64,000 nucleotides of DNA from Bacteroidales bacterium (GTDB lineage Bacteria; Bacteroidota; Bacteroidia; Bacteroidales; UBA932), in assembly GCA_017617495.1 (NCBI GenBank), contig JAFZWD010000058.1, positions 1 through 64,000 of the forward strand. Reading direction: 5' to 3'. Under the pieces are notes generated by a model. That model was not told the DNA's origin. It ran no database searches and saw only the letters and a program-made list of their open reading frames with translations. The position numbers and the translations under genes are program-made. Numbering within the stretch: the first letter of the stretch is position 1; every line of letters starts with the position of its first letter. Below are positions 7,347-16,332 of this stretch, piece after piece.

Positions 7347-8870
7347 TTATTTCGTCTGGAGGTCGGAGGTATAGCTGCCTTCGGCTTTCTTGATAAGACT
7401 TTCGTTGAGCTGGACTTCAATGCCGGCATCGATATATTCCGAATGGGCTTTCAGCCATGCCGTATGTGCGCCCAGGGCAGTATTTGAATCGATAACTCCC
7501 GCCTCGTAACCGACGGTTGCGGTGCGCAGGTTCTCTTCCGCCACATCGAGATTGGCCTGAGCGGTGGCGAGGCGCTCGAGCGCTTCGTCCTGCTGCTGGT
7601 AGAGCTGGGTAACCTGCAGGTTGATCATCTGGCAGGCATCCTCGTATTTGCTCTGGTAGATGGTCGCTTCGGCCTTGGCCTTGCGGGTTTTCTGCAGGGC
7701 CTCGAAGCCGTGGAAGATGGGCACGCTCACCAGCACTCCCGCGCTCCAGTTGCTGCCGAACTCGTTCTTGAACCCGTGGTTCATGTTCGGGTTCATCACG
7801 AAGTAGTTGGCGGTCAGCGCCACCTGGGGCATCATGTCGGCCCGCGCGATATTGACCTTCTGCTTATAGATTGCCGAGGCGAGCTCGAGACGCTGCGTCT
7901 CGTTGCGGTCGGCGATTATCTTGTCGATGTTCTTGCGCTCCCCTGCCGCCGGCACGGGAATCACATCAGCGCCCTCCTCTTTGAGGGTTATCTCGCTGTC
8001 GAGCGGAAGGCCTATCTGCTTGCAGAGGAACATCTTGGCAAGCTTGAGGCCGTTGGTGGCCCTGGTGAGGGAGATGTCCGCCTCGTTGGACTTCACCCTT
8101 ATCGCAAGGGCGTCAGCCTCGGTGGAAACTCCTTCCTGCACCGCCACTTCGACGTTCGCAAGCATATTGTGCAGAAGGGTGGAATAGCTCTCGGCCAGTT
8201 TCTTCTTGGCGGCTACCGAAACCACCTGCCAGTAGGCCTGGTCCACTGTCACAAGCACCTCGTCGTAGTTGCCGTCGTATTCCAGGCGGGCGAGCTGCTC
8301 GGCATATTTCGCCATTTTGTTGCCTGCGATTATCTTGCCTCCCACGAAAACGGGCTGCTGCACCGAGATTACACCCACGTAGATGTTCTCGAGGTCCGGA
8401 TGTATGGCATCGTCGATGGCTTTGTCCACCGAACTGCCGACCTGATTCACCGCATCCGCGATGTCGGAAGTCTGCAGTTTGTTCATCGCCTGCTGGAAGC
8501 CTGGATTCTGCATCAGCTGCTGCGCAAGCTGGGGGTCGCCCTGAAGGATGTTCTGGATGTTCTGCATCAGGGAGGTACGTGCCTCATTCACCCTGTCGCC
8601 GAGTCCGGAGAACTGCGGAATGGACGTGTCGTCCACCAGCGAGAATCCGCCGCCGGTATGCTGGTAGGTGCCGAGCGCCGTAACCTTGGGGAAATAATAG
8701 GAAGCGGCAATCTTGCGGTCGTAACCGGCCATTTCGAGTTTTGCACGCTGCTGCACCAGGTCTTTGTTCTGGGAGAGCGCCATCTGGCGGCATTCTTCGA
8801 GCGTGAGCGCTTTCTGGGCGTAGAGAATTGAAGGAAATATCAGCAGTAAAGCTGTCAGTATTTTTTTCAT
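7347..8870 (-). CDS. TolC-family outer-membrane efflux protein
   Basis: This outer-membrane channel has a cleavable signal peptide (MKKILTALLL...LYAQ) and the family's two repeated helical domains (first repeat starting LTLEECRQMAL, second around AMYKQKV/VALTANYF-type strands). A Gln/Asp-rich insertion of about 90 residues between the early strands (RVNEARTSLMQNIQN through the VDKAIDDAIHPD segment) makes it longer than E. coli TolC. The frame is open further upstream, but the ATG at 8870 gives the signal peptide at the very start; the ATG at 8876 is also possible. It is the first gene of the export operon. A TATCCTTG-like box at 8943-8950 could be its promoter. Confidence 0.93.
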   Translation of the reverse strand: MKKILTALLLIFPSILYAQKALTLEECRQMALSQNKDLVQQRAKLEMAGYDRKIAASYYFPKVTALGTYQHTGGGFSLVDDTSIPQFSGLGDRVNEARTSLMQNIQNILQGDPQLAQQLMQNPGFQQAMNKLQTSDIADAVNQVGSSVDKAIDDAIHPDLENIYVGVISVQQPVFVGGKIIAGNKMAKYAEQLARLEYDGNYDEVLVTVDQAYWQVVSVAAKKKLAESYSTLLHNMLANVEVAVQEGVSTEADALAIRVKSNEADISLTRATNGLKLAKMFLCKQIGLPLDSEITLKEEGADVIPVPAAGERKNIDKIIADRNETQRLELASAIYKQKVNIARADMMPQVALTANYFVMNPNMNHGFKNEFGSNWSAGVLVSVPIFHGFEALQKTRKAKAEATIYQSKYEDACQMINLQVTQLYQQQDEALERLATAQANLDVAEENLRTATVGYEAGVIDSNTALGAHTAWLKAHSEYIDAGIEVQLNESLIKKAEGSYTSDLQTK

Positions 8871-8956
8871 AGTCATACAATTTGAGCCCCGTCCGGGGAC
8901 CGGTTTTTTGCGTGCGAATAGTGTGCCAGATGGGACAAGAATCAAGGATATTTATT

Positions 8957-8964
8957 TATCTTTG
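8957..8964 (+). promoter_or_regulatory. -7 promoter box for mscS
   Basis: TATCTTTG matches TAnnTTTG perfectly. Only 6 bases separate it from the ATG at 8971, so the transcript should start at or a few bases before the start codon. Confidence 0.7.
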
Positions 8965-8970
8965 CGTACT

Positions 8971-11610
8971 ATGAACGGAAAGAAAATATTCCTGTCCCTG
9001 CTGGCCGTTGTCGCGGGGACCGCGGCGTTCGCCGTATTCAACGAAAGAAACCTTGGCCAGACCCTCGCAGTGCTCCGCGGAGAACTCTCCAGCCAGAATG
9101 CAAAAATGGAGAAGGCATCGGAGCGCATGCGCAGCCGCCGCCATATGCAGCACCAGCAGATGGTGAACATGGTGCAGCGCAGCAACGAGCTGTCGCTGAT
9201 GCTGTATTCGCAGAACCAGGATTTTACCTTCGACATTACCTACACGCTCAAGGAAGCCACCAAAGAATACCAGGACTTCCACAAGCGCCAGAGGCCTTAT
9301 AACGAAATTCTGACCTCCCTCAATATGGAGATCGACCGCTACGAGCGCCTGCTCGAGTCGCTCCGAAGGCTTCCGCCCGCACTGGATCCCCTGCCCGACG
9401 TACCCGACAGCCTGCTCAGGAGCGCGGGCCGCTTCGGGCTCCGCATGAAGCGCCCGGCAGGCTTCAGCAAGGTGCCCAGGGCCCCTATGAGCCACGCCGA
9501 CTCTGTGAGATTCGCGCAGATCGACTCCACCCGCCGCGCATTCGTGCTGGATTCGCTCGGCCAGATCGACCGCGACTCCTGCATCGTGTACGCCGGCAAC
9601 CTCCTGCGCATGTACAAGCAGAGCCGCCGCAGGGTTACCCTCGACAGCCTTCACTATGCCGAGACCTCAACCCGCCTCAAGGAGACCTACGACTATGCGC
9701 AGAACCGCTACCATACCCTCCAGCACAAGATTTTCATCGACGGACAGGACAATTACTTCAAGGTTCTCAAGGGCTTCGGGCGCTACAGCAAGCGCGCCTT
9801 CGAGGAGGCCCACACCAAATACGATTCCGGCTTCGGCCGCAATCTTTCCGACACCCGCAGCGAATGGCGCGGACCGGTCGTCACCGGATTCATCATCTAC
9901 GTGCTCTTCTATCTGTTAATATCCATACTGGTCAGTTCCCTGCTCATAACGGTGCTGTCCAAGACGGTGGGGCGCCTCAAGACGGAGGACTTCAAGAAAC
10001 GCAGGCTGATGATAACGATGCTGGTGGGCACGCTGATTTTCGCGCTGTCAATAATGGTTGCGAACCAGTTCGTACACCAGAACTTCTTTGTGGTGGCTTC
10101 CGGGCTGCTGCTCACTTTCGCCTGGCTGCTCATCGCCATCCTGCTTTCGCTGCTCATCCATCTGGAACCGGAACAGGCAAAGGCAGGGCTCAAGCTCTAC
10201 CTGCCCATCATCCTTCTGGGCCTCACCGTCATCACCTTCCGCATCATCTTCATACCCAACAGGCTCGTCAACCTGCTCTTCCCTCCGCTGATGCTGCTGT
10301 TCTTCCTCTGGCAGGCCAGCATCTGCCAGCGCAACGCGAAACGCGTGAAGACCGCCGACATCGCTTATTCCGGGCTTACCCTCTTCATAATGGGTGCCGC
10401 ACTTGTGATGTCCTGGGGCGGATATGTGCTGATGAGCATCCAGCTGCTGGTATGGTGGCTCTTCCAGATTGCCGCCATCCAGACCATTACCGCAATCTAC
10501 GACATCCTCGCCCTCTACGAGCAGGACAAGCTTTATCCTGCAATCGAAGCGAGGGGACACAATGTCACCAAGGAAAGGTTCCGCAGCGGCGACTTCATCC
10601 GCAGCACCTGGCTGTTCGACCTCATCAAATACGCACTGCTGCCTGCAGCCACGGTACTCTCGGTGCCTTTCTGCATCTACATGGCTTCCGACATGTTCGA
10701 CCTCACCAGCATCTGCACCTCACTCTTCAGCAGGAACTTCTTCGAGTTCACGGACGCCAACGGATCGGAGATGCTGTCGCTGAGCTTCATAAAGATAATC
10801 ACGGTAACATCCCTGTTCTTCATCTTCAAGTATCTCAACTACGCCTGCAAGGCATTCTACAAGCGCTATAAGATAAAGAAAGTGCGCCACGAGAGCCAGC
10901 AGGAGGAGATCCGCGACAACCAGATCAACCTCACTCTCGCGAACAACCTCATCAGCATAGCCATCTGGCTCGTCTACGCGATAAGCTTCATAATGACCTT
11001 CAAGATTCCCATGGGAGCCATTTCGATCGTTGCCGCCGGCCTCGCTACCGGTATCGGTCTGGCCTTGAAGGATATCCTCAACAACTTCATCTACGGCATC
11101 CAGCTGATGAGCGGACGTGTGCGCGTGGGCGACATGATCGAATGCGACGGCATCCGCGGCCGCGTGTCGGAAATTTCCTACCAGAGCACCCAGATTGCCG
11201 CAATAGACGGCTCCCTCATCTCCTTCACCAACACCACGCTCTTCAACAAGAACTTCAAGAACCTCACCCGCACTTCGCCTTACGAATTCGTCAAGATTGT
11301 GGTGGGCGTAAGCTACGGCACCGATGTGGAGAGAGTGCGCGAAGTGCTCATGAAAGCCCTTCGCAGCGACGGCAGAAAGGATAAGTACGGCCGCCAGATT
11401 GTGGATCCTTCGTTCGGCAAGGACGGCATTACCGTGGTGTTCGACGAGTTTGCCGACAGCAGCGTAAACATCGCCGTCAAGCAGTTCGTAATCGTGGAAG
11501 AGAAGGCCGGCTACATAGCCGCAACCCAGGAGAAGATATACAACGCCCTCAACGAGGCCGGCATCGAGATTCCTTTCCCGCAGAGGGATGTCCATATCAA
11601 GAAAGACTAA
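8971..11610 (+). CDS. large MscS-family mechanosensitive ion channel
   Basis: This is an inner-membrane channel that opens under hypo-osmotic tension. It has 879 residues from the ATG at 8971, chosen because it gives the signal/anchor helix (KIFLSLLAVVAGTAAFAVF) at the N-terminus and sits just after the promoter box. Residues 30-300 are a charged, coiled-coil-rich extracytoplasmic region, followed by about ten membrane helices. The MscS pore helix and beta domain lie at about 680-870 (GLATGIGLALKDIL, VGDMIECDGIRGRV). The size is closer to MscK/YjeP than to small MscS. MATE, DUF3737 and the MalY-type gene follow with 2-base or overlapping junctions. Confidence 0.93.
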   Translation: MNGKKIFLSLLAVVAGTAAFAVFNERNLGQTLAVLRGELSSQNAKMEKASERMRSRRHMQHQQMVNMVQRSNELSLMLYSQNQDFTFDITYTLKEATKEYQDFHKRQRPYNEILTSLNMEIDRYERLLESLRRLPPALDPLPDVPDSLLRSAGRFGLRMKRPAGFSKVPRAPMSHADSVRFAQIDSTRRAFVLDSLGQIDRDSCIVYAGNLLRMYKQSRRRVTLDSLHYAETSTRLKETYDYAQNRYHTLQHKIFIDGQDNYFKVLKGFGRYSKRAFEEAHTKYDSGFGRNLSDTRSEWRGPVVTGFIIYVLFYLLISILVSSLLITVLSKTVGRLKTEDFKKRRLMITMLVGTLIFALSIMVANQFVHQNFFVVASGLLLTFAWLLIAILLSLLIHLEPEQAKAGLKLYLPIILLGLTVITFRIIFIPNRLVNLLFPPLMLLFFLWQASICQRNAKRVKTADIAYSGLTLFIMGAALVMSWGGYVLMSIQLLVWWLFQIAAIQTITAIYDILALYEQDKLYPAIEARGHNVTKERFRSGDFIRSTWLFDLIKYALLPAATVLSVPFCIYMASDMFDLTSICTSLFSRNFFEFTDANGSEMLSLSFIKIITVTSLFFIFKYLNYACKAFYKRYKIKKVRHESQQEEIRDNQINLTLANNLISIAIWLVYAISFIMTFKIPMGAISIVAAGLATGIGLALKDILNNFIYGIQLMSGRVRVGDMIECDGIRGRVSEISYQSTQIAAIDGSLISFTNTTLFNKNFKNLTRTSPYEFVKIVVGVSYGTDVERVREVLMKALRSDGRKDKYGRQIVDPSFGKDGITVVFDEFADSSVNIAVKQFVIVEEKAGYIAATQEKIYNALNEAGIEIPFPQRDVHIKKD

Positions 11611-11612
11611 CT

Positions 11613-12989
11613 ATGGCCGCCGGGAAAGACCTTCTTCTTGGAAAACTTCGTGACGGCTCCCCGATGAGTTTCGGGGAGCGGTTGCGTCTTTCCTGGCTGC
11701 TCGGACTGCCCGCCATCCTCGCCCAACTCTCCACAATCCTGATGGAGTATATCGACGCCGGAATGGTGGGGCGCCTCGGCTCCGACAAGGCCGCCGCCAT
11801 CGGGCTGGTGGAAACCAGCACCTGGATAATGATGGGCTTCTGCATGGCCGTCACCTCCGGCTTCAGCGTGCAGGTAGCGCAGCTCATCGGCTCGCGCGAT
11901 TTCCACAAGGCCCGGCAGGTTATGCGCAAGGGCTTCTTCGCCTCGCTGGTCTTCAGCTGCATGCTGGCCCTGGCGGGCATCTCCATTGCGGAGGCACTCC
12001 CCCGCTGGCTCGGCGGGGACGCTTCCATCTGGGCGGACGCAAGTTCGTATTTCCTCATATGGTGCGCCTTTCTCCCCGTTTCCAGCATCGGCTTCACGAT
12101 CTGCGGAATGCTGCAGGCAAGCGGAAACATGAAGGTTCCCAGCATTGTGGAAGTGTGCGCCTGCGTGCTCGATGTGATTCTTAACTACGTATTTATCTAC
12201 ATCCTCGGCATGGGAGTGAAGGGCGCCGCCATCGGCACCGGCCTTGCCGTGCTCATCACGCACATTTTCGCGCTGGTGTTCCTGCTTCGCAAATCCCCGG
12301 AATTGAATATTGTACAGGACGAACATGGCAAGTGGCTCCCCGACCGCCACACCCTGAAACAGGCCTTCGGCATCACCGGTCCCATGTGGCTGCAGAACCT
12401 CGTGATGCGGGGCGCCTACATCGCCAGCACGGTAATCGTTGCACCCCTTGGCACAATCGCCATCACGGCGAATTCCTTTGCGATAATCGCCGAGAGCTTC
12501 TGCTATATGCCGGGGTACGGCCTCGAGGAGGCGGCACAGTCCATCGTGGGCCAGAGCATCGGGGCAAAGCGCAAACAGCTCGCGCGGCAGTTCGCCTTTA
12601 TCTGCACCGGGATGGCTTCCGTGATGATGACTGTCCTGGGCATCCTGATGTTCATTTTCGCCCCGCAAATGATGGCCATCCTCACACCGGACCCTGAAGT
12701 AATCGCACTGGGAGCCAAAGTGCTGCGCATCGAGGCCTTTGCCGAAACCCTGTACGCCGTTTCGATGGTGGGTTACGGTTCCTGCGTAGGCGCCGGCGAC
12801 ACCATGGTGCCGATGCTGCTTAACTTCTTCAGCATGTGGGTTGTGCGTATCGGGCTTGCCCTCATTCTGGTGCGAAGTATGGGCCTCGTGGGCTACTGGG
12901 TGGCGATGTGCATCGAGCTTAACGTGCGCGGAGTCATCTTCTTCCTGCGCCTGCGCGGTAACAGCTGGATGAAAAAAGTGCTTGTATGA
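11613..12989 (+). CDS. MATE-family multidrug/cation exporter
   Basis: The 458-residue polytopic protein has the 12-helix MATE layout in two homologous halves. The first half begins GLPAILAQLSTILMEYIDAGMVGRLG, and the second begins after the LNIVQDEHGKWLPDR loop with ITGPMWLQNLVMRGAY. It starts 2 bases after the mscS stop codon and overlaps the DUF3737 start by 4 bases (ATGA), which suggests coupled translation. MATE proteins export cationic drugs or metabolites using Na+ or H+; the substrate here is unknown. Confidence 0.93.
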   Translation: MAAGKDLLLGKLRDGSPMSFGERLRLSWLLGLPAILAQLSTILMEYIDAGMVGRLGSDKAAAIGLVETSTWIMMGFCMAVTSGFSVQVAQLIGSRDFHKARQVMRKGFFASLVFSCMLALAGISIAEALPRWLGGDASIWADASSYFLIWCAFLPVSSIGFTICGMLQASGNMKVPSIVEVCACVLDVILNYVFIYILGMGVKGAAIGTGLAVLITHIFALVFLLRKSPELNIVQDEHGKWLPDRHTLKQAFGITGPMWLQNLVMRGAYIASTVIVAPLGTIAITANSFAIIAESFCYMPGYGLEEAAQSIVGQSIGAKRKQLARQFAFICTGMASVMMTVLGILMFIFAPQMMAILTPDPEVIALGAKVLRIEAFAETLYAVSMVGYGSCVGAGDTMVPMLLNFFSMWVVRIGLALILVRSMGLVGYWVAMCIELNVRGVIFFLRLRGNSWMKKVLV

Positions 12990-13828
12990 CGATACTGAAA
13001 GATAAGGAATTCGGGGGCGAGAGGCCCCTCTACTGCTGCCACGGCCTGGAGCTGCACGGCTGCACGTTCCACGCGGGCGAATCCGCCATAAAGGAGGGCT
13101 CGCAGATTCTGGCCGAAGACTGCCGCTTCGAGGGGAAATATCCCTTCTGGGAATGCGACGGGGTGGTTATCCGTAACTGCACCTTTACGGAAGGCGCCCG
13201 CGCCGCGCTCTGGTACGCGCGTAATTATATAATGGAAGACTGCACGGTGGATGCGCCCAAGATGTTCCGCGAGATGGACGGCCTGAGCCTTCGCCGCGTG
13301 ATGATGCCGAACGCCGCCGAAACGCTCTGGAGCTGCCGCAACGTCAAGGTGCGCGAGCTGGACGTAAAGAACGGCGACTACATTTTCATGCGCTGCGAGA
13401 ACCTCGACATCGAGGGTTTCCGCCTGCTGGGCAACTACTCCTTCCAATATTGCAAGAACGTCGAAATCCGCGACAGCGTGCTCCACACAAAGGATGCATT
13501 CTGGCAGACCGAGAACATTACCGTCTACGATTCCTTCATCAACGGCGAATACCTTGGCTGGTACTCAAAGAACCTTCGCCTGGTCCGCTGCCGCATCGGC
13601 GGCACCCAGCCGCTCTGCTACTGCGAAAACCTTATCCTCGAGGACTGCCTCATGGAGCCCGACGCCGACCTGGCTTTCGAGTACTCCTCGGTCCGCGCCA
13701 CCGTCCAGGGCCACATAGTTTCCGTCAAGAATCCCCGCAGCGGCTCCATCCGCGCCGCCAGCATCGGCGACATCATCCTCGACGACAACATCAAATCCCC
13801 AGGCGACTGCCAAATTATCACCGAATGA
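12986..13828 (+). CDS. DUF3737 family protein (predicted right-handed beta-helix)
   Basis: The 280-residue protein belongs to a conserved family of unknown function. It is built of short repeating units of about 20 residues with the pattern [VI]x[IL]xxCxF and many Cys and Trp residues (for example VVIRNCTF, YIMEDCTV, LVRCRIGG, LILEDCLM), as in pentapeptide-like or pectate-lyase-like beta-helices. There is no signal peptide, so it should be cytoplasmic. It overlaps the MATE gene by 4 bases upstream and the MalY-type gene by 4 bases downstream, the strongest context clue available. No catalytic motif could be identified. Confidence 0.85.
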   Translation: MTILKDKEFGGERPLYCCHGLELHGCTFHAGESAIKEGSQILAEDCRFEGKYPFWECDGVVIRNCTFTEGARAALWYARNYIMEDCTVDAPKMFREMDGLSLRRVMMPNAAETLWSCRNVKVRELDVKNGDYIFMRCENLDIEGFRLLGNYSFQYCKNVEIRDSVLHTKDAFWQTENITVYDSFINGEYLGWYSKNLRLVRCRIGGTQPLCYCENLILEDCLMEPDADLAFEYSSVRATVQGHIVSVKNPRSGSIRAASIGDIILDDNIKSPGDCQIITE

Positions 13829-15084
13829 GATACGATTTTATAACCGAAGGAGCCCCGAAGGGGACAAACTCCGTAAAGTGGGACCTTGCGGCAGAAGGCG
13901 TTCTGCCGATGTGGGTGGCGGAAATGGACTTTCCGGCGGCACCTTTTATTCTGAAGGCACTGCACGAGCGCATCGACAAGGGCGTCTTCGGATACACCCA
14001 TATTCCGGACAGTTACTATAAAGCCGTAACCGACTGGTTCGCCCGTCGCCACGGCTGGGATATAAGCAAGGAGCAGATAATCCCCATTTCGGGAATAGTG
14101 CCGGCAATCTCGGTTGCTATCCGCGCCCTCACGATGGACGGGCAGCTCGAACCCGGAGCCGCGATGAGGGCCCCAGGCGAAAAGCCGACCGTAATAATGC
14201 AGTCGCCCGCATACAACTGCTTCTTCAGTAATATCCGCAACACCGCATGCGAGCTGAGCGCCAACGTTTTGCTCTGGAATGATGCCGGGCAGCATTACGA
14301 GGTTGACTGGGACGATTTCGAGCGCCGCTGCGCCGCTCCCGGACGCAAGGTATTCCTGCTCTGCAACCCCCACAACCCCACCGGCCGCCTCTGGACCCGC
14401 GAAGAACTCACACGCATGGGCGAAATCTGCCTGCGCTGCGGCGTGCCCGTAATCAGCGACGAGATTCACTGCGAAATCGTCACGTGCAATCCCGTGATTG
14501 CCGGCCACGACCGGCAATCTCCCGGCTATATCCCCTTCGCAAGCATCTCCCCCGAATTCGCACAGAACTGCATCAGCTTCGTCTCCCCTACCAAATCGTT
14601 CAATATCGCCGGCCTGCAGATAGCAAATATCGTGAGCGCCAATGAAGACTTCCGTGCCAGAGTGGACCGCGTCATCAACGACTGGGAGCACTGCGACGTC
14701 AATCAGCTCGGAATAATTGCCCTGCAGGCAGCCTACACTCCGGAAGGGGAAGAATGGCTCGCACAGATGAACGCCGTGGTGGACGGCAACTTCGCTCTTC
14801 TTCGCGAAGCACTCGCCGCCGAATTCCCGCAGGTACGGCTCCCCCGCCACGAAGCGACCTACCTCGCCTGGCCGGACTTCTCGCCGCTCAAAGACAGGAG
14901 CGGCGCCCCCTTAAGCGGAAGCGCCGTCCAAAAATATCTTATCGAAAACGAGGGTCTGTGGCTATGCGACGGTGCCATTTACGGCGACGCGCGTTGCTGC
15001 AGGATTAACCTCGCCTGCCCCGCAGCCACCGCCGCCGACGGTATCGCCCGCCTGCTGCGCGGCCTCAGGGCCCTTATAGCCTAG
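13825..15084 (+). CDS. MalY/PatB-type PLP-dependent cystathionine beta-lyase / C-S lyase
   Basis: This is a fold-type I PLP enzyme that would cleave C-S bonds in cystathionine or cysteine conjugates. Family signatures are WVAEMDF (about 30), the CNPHNPTG loop, ISDEIHCE and the Schiff-base lysine in SPTKSFN (Lys257). At 419 residues it is longer than the roughly 390 usual for the family. About ten extra residues lie between IHCE and YIPFAS, and they coincide exactly with a palindromic DNA element at 14494-14521. The start ATG overlaps the DUF3737 stop. The gene converges on the porin gene, with which it shares 4 bases. Confidence 0.92.
   Translation: MRYDFITEGAPKGTNSVKWDLAAEGVLPMWVAEMDFPAAPFILKALHERIDKGVFGYTHIPDSYYKAVTDWFARRHGWDISKEQIIPISGIVPAISVAIRALTMDGQLEPGAAMRAPGEKPTVIMQSPAYNCFFSNIRNTACELSANVLLWNDAGQHYEVDWDDFERRCAAPGRKVFLLCNPHNPTGRLWTREELTRMGEICLRCGVPVISDEIHCEIVTCNPVIAGHDRQSPGYIPFASISPEFAQNCISFVSPTKSFNIAGLQIANIVSANEDFRARVDRVINDWEHCDVNQLGIIALQAAYTPEGEEWLAQMNAVVDGNFALLREALAAEFPQVRLPRHEATYLAWPDFSPLKDRSGAPLSGSAVQKYLIENEGLWLCDGAIYGDARCCRINLACPAATAADGIARLLRGLRALIA
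14494..14521 (+). repeat. palindromic element (GTCATT-type) inside the MalY-like gene
   Basis: An 8-bp perfect stem (ATTGCCGG 14497-14504, CCGGCAAT 14511-14518) with a 6-base loop is framed by GTG and CTC. It matches the elements at 33271-33297 and 44182-44208. It adds about ten residues (NPVIAGHDRQ) to an otherwise normal PLP enzyme without breaking the frame. Confidence 0.7.
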
Positions 15085-16331
15085 AAAGTATACTTCAGCA
15101 GGGCCTGCACACGGTGGTTGACCACCCAGTGGAGGCCTTTGTCGTAAAGACCTTTGTCCAGGTTGATTTCCTTGCCGTACTGCACGGCCGTACCCTCATA
15201 CTCGAGGCCGAATGCAACCTTGCCGAAATTGTAGATGACGGTGGGAGTGACGCGGGCCATCTGGTTCATATTCTTGAAGCTGTTGCCGCTGAACCAGAAG
15301 GAATTCGGGTCCAGAAGAGCCTTCTTGGTACCGAAATTCTTTACGTAACCTGCGAAGAGGATTCCCTGCACCTTCTTACCGTAATTCAGGCTGATCCAGC
15401 TGGAAGAATTGCGGGTGGGAGTGTACTCCATGCTGCCATCGGCGTTAAGCTTGCTCACGCCGTAGCCGCCGTTCAGGTTCACATGGTCGCCTGCCTCGGC
15501 AAACACGGTCTTGAACTTGACGCTGAACAGGTCCTTTGCATACTGCAGATAGAAGAACGGGATGAGGGTGGTGATGCGGTCCTTGACCTTGACGTCCTTG
15601 CCGTCCGCATCCGTACCGAACACCCTGGGCTTGATGCTGAGCATGTCGAGTCCTCCACGCAGGAGCAGTCCGCCGCTCTTGAGGTTGAGTCCGAAATAGA
15701 GTTCAGGCACATTGCCGTACTTGATATAGCTGGCGCTCTTGCCGTCGGGACCGTTGGAGCAATACTGCATCTGCCAGATTGCCGCGGCGCTGAGCGAAAG
15801 AGCGTCGGAGAACTTATACTCGCCGCTGAACTGCGGGGTGCGGCTGAAGGGGCCGAAAGGTGCGCCCGTGTTCAGGGAGAAGATGTCGGGCATATCGGCC
15901 GCCATGGGATGCCAGGCCTGGCCAAACTTGAATGCCCACGCATCTTTCTCAAGGGTAAAGAACGCCTGACGCAGACGGAGGTTTGCCGTACCGGTGACCT
16001 TGTCGTTGCCGAGTCCGTTGTAGAAGTCTGCCTCGATGCGGCCTCCGACCTTCCAGCCTTCCACCTCATAGCCTTTCGCCTGAATCCACAGGCGCGAGGT
16101 CAGGGCGGCAAAGCGGGAATTGACGTACGAGTTCATGTCGTCGCCGTTGGCGTTGTCCTTATCGTAAGGCACATAGGTGAAGAAGTCCTCTGTGAGAGCC
16201 ACCATCCTGCGGGTGTCCACAGCATAGTAGTTGCGTATGAATCCATGCACCTCGACGGTAGCCTTGGAATCCTGTGCCCTGGCGCAAAGTACGCTGAGGG
16301 CCGCTGCCAGAATTGCAAATAACTTTTTCAT
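15081..16331 (-). CDS. outer-membrane beta-barrel porin (DcaP-like)
   Basis: The 416-residue protein has a signal peptide (ending LCARAQ), starts the mature chain with VEVHGFIRNYYAVDTR, and ends LLKYTF with the C-terminal Phe used for BAM-dependent assembly. Alternating strands rich in Tyr, Phe and Gly fill the rest, as in trimeric porins of the DcaP type. It lies 1 base downstream of the DASS dicarboxylate carrier on the same strand. This fits a two-step uptake route for dicarboxylates (inference; DcaP of Acinetobacter is a dicarboxylate porin). Confidence 0.8.
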   Translation of the reverse strand: MKKLFAILAAALSVLCARAQDSKATVEVHGFIRNYYAVDTRRMVALTEDFFTYVPYDKDNANGDDMNSYVNSRFAALTSRLWIQAKGYEVEGWKVGGRIEADFYNGLGNDKVTGTANLRLRQAFFTLEKDAWAFKFGQAWHPMAADMPDIFSLNTGAPFGPFSRTPQFSGEYKFSDALSLSAAAIWQMQYCSNGPDGKSASYIKYGNVPELYFGLNLKSGGLLLRGGLDMLSIKPRVFGTDADGKDVKVKDRITTLIPFFYLQYAKDLFSVKFKTVFAEAGDHVNLNGGYGVSKLNADGSMEYTPTRNSSSWISLNYGKKVQGILFAGYVKNFGTKKALLDPNSFWFSGNSFKNMNQMARVTPTVIYNFGKVAFGLEYEGTAVQYGKEINLDKGLYDKGLHWVVNHRVQALLKYTF

Positions 16332-16332
16332 A

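Noticed and set aside
8871..8945. N-terminal extension of the TolC gene
   Set aside because: The upstream residues are basic, lack an export signal and would bury the clear signal peptide that begins at 8870.
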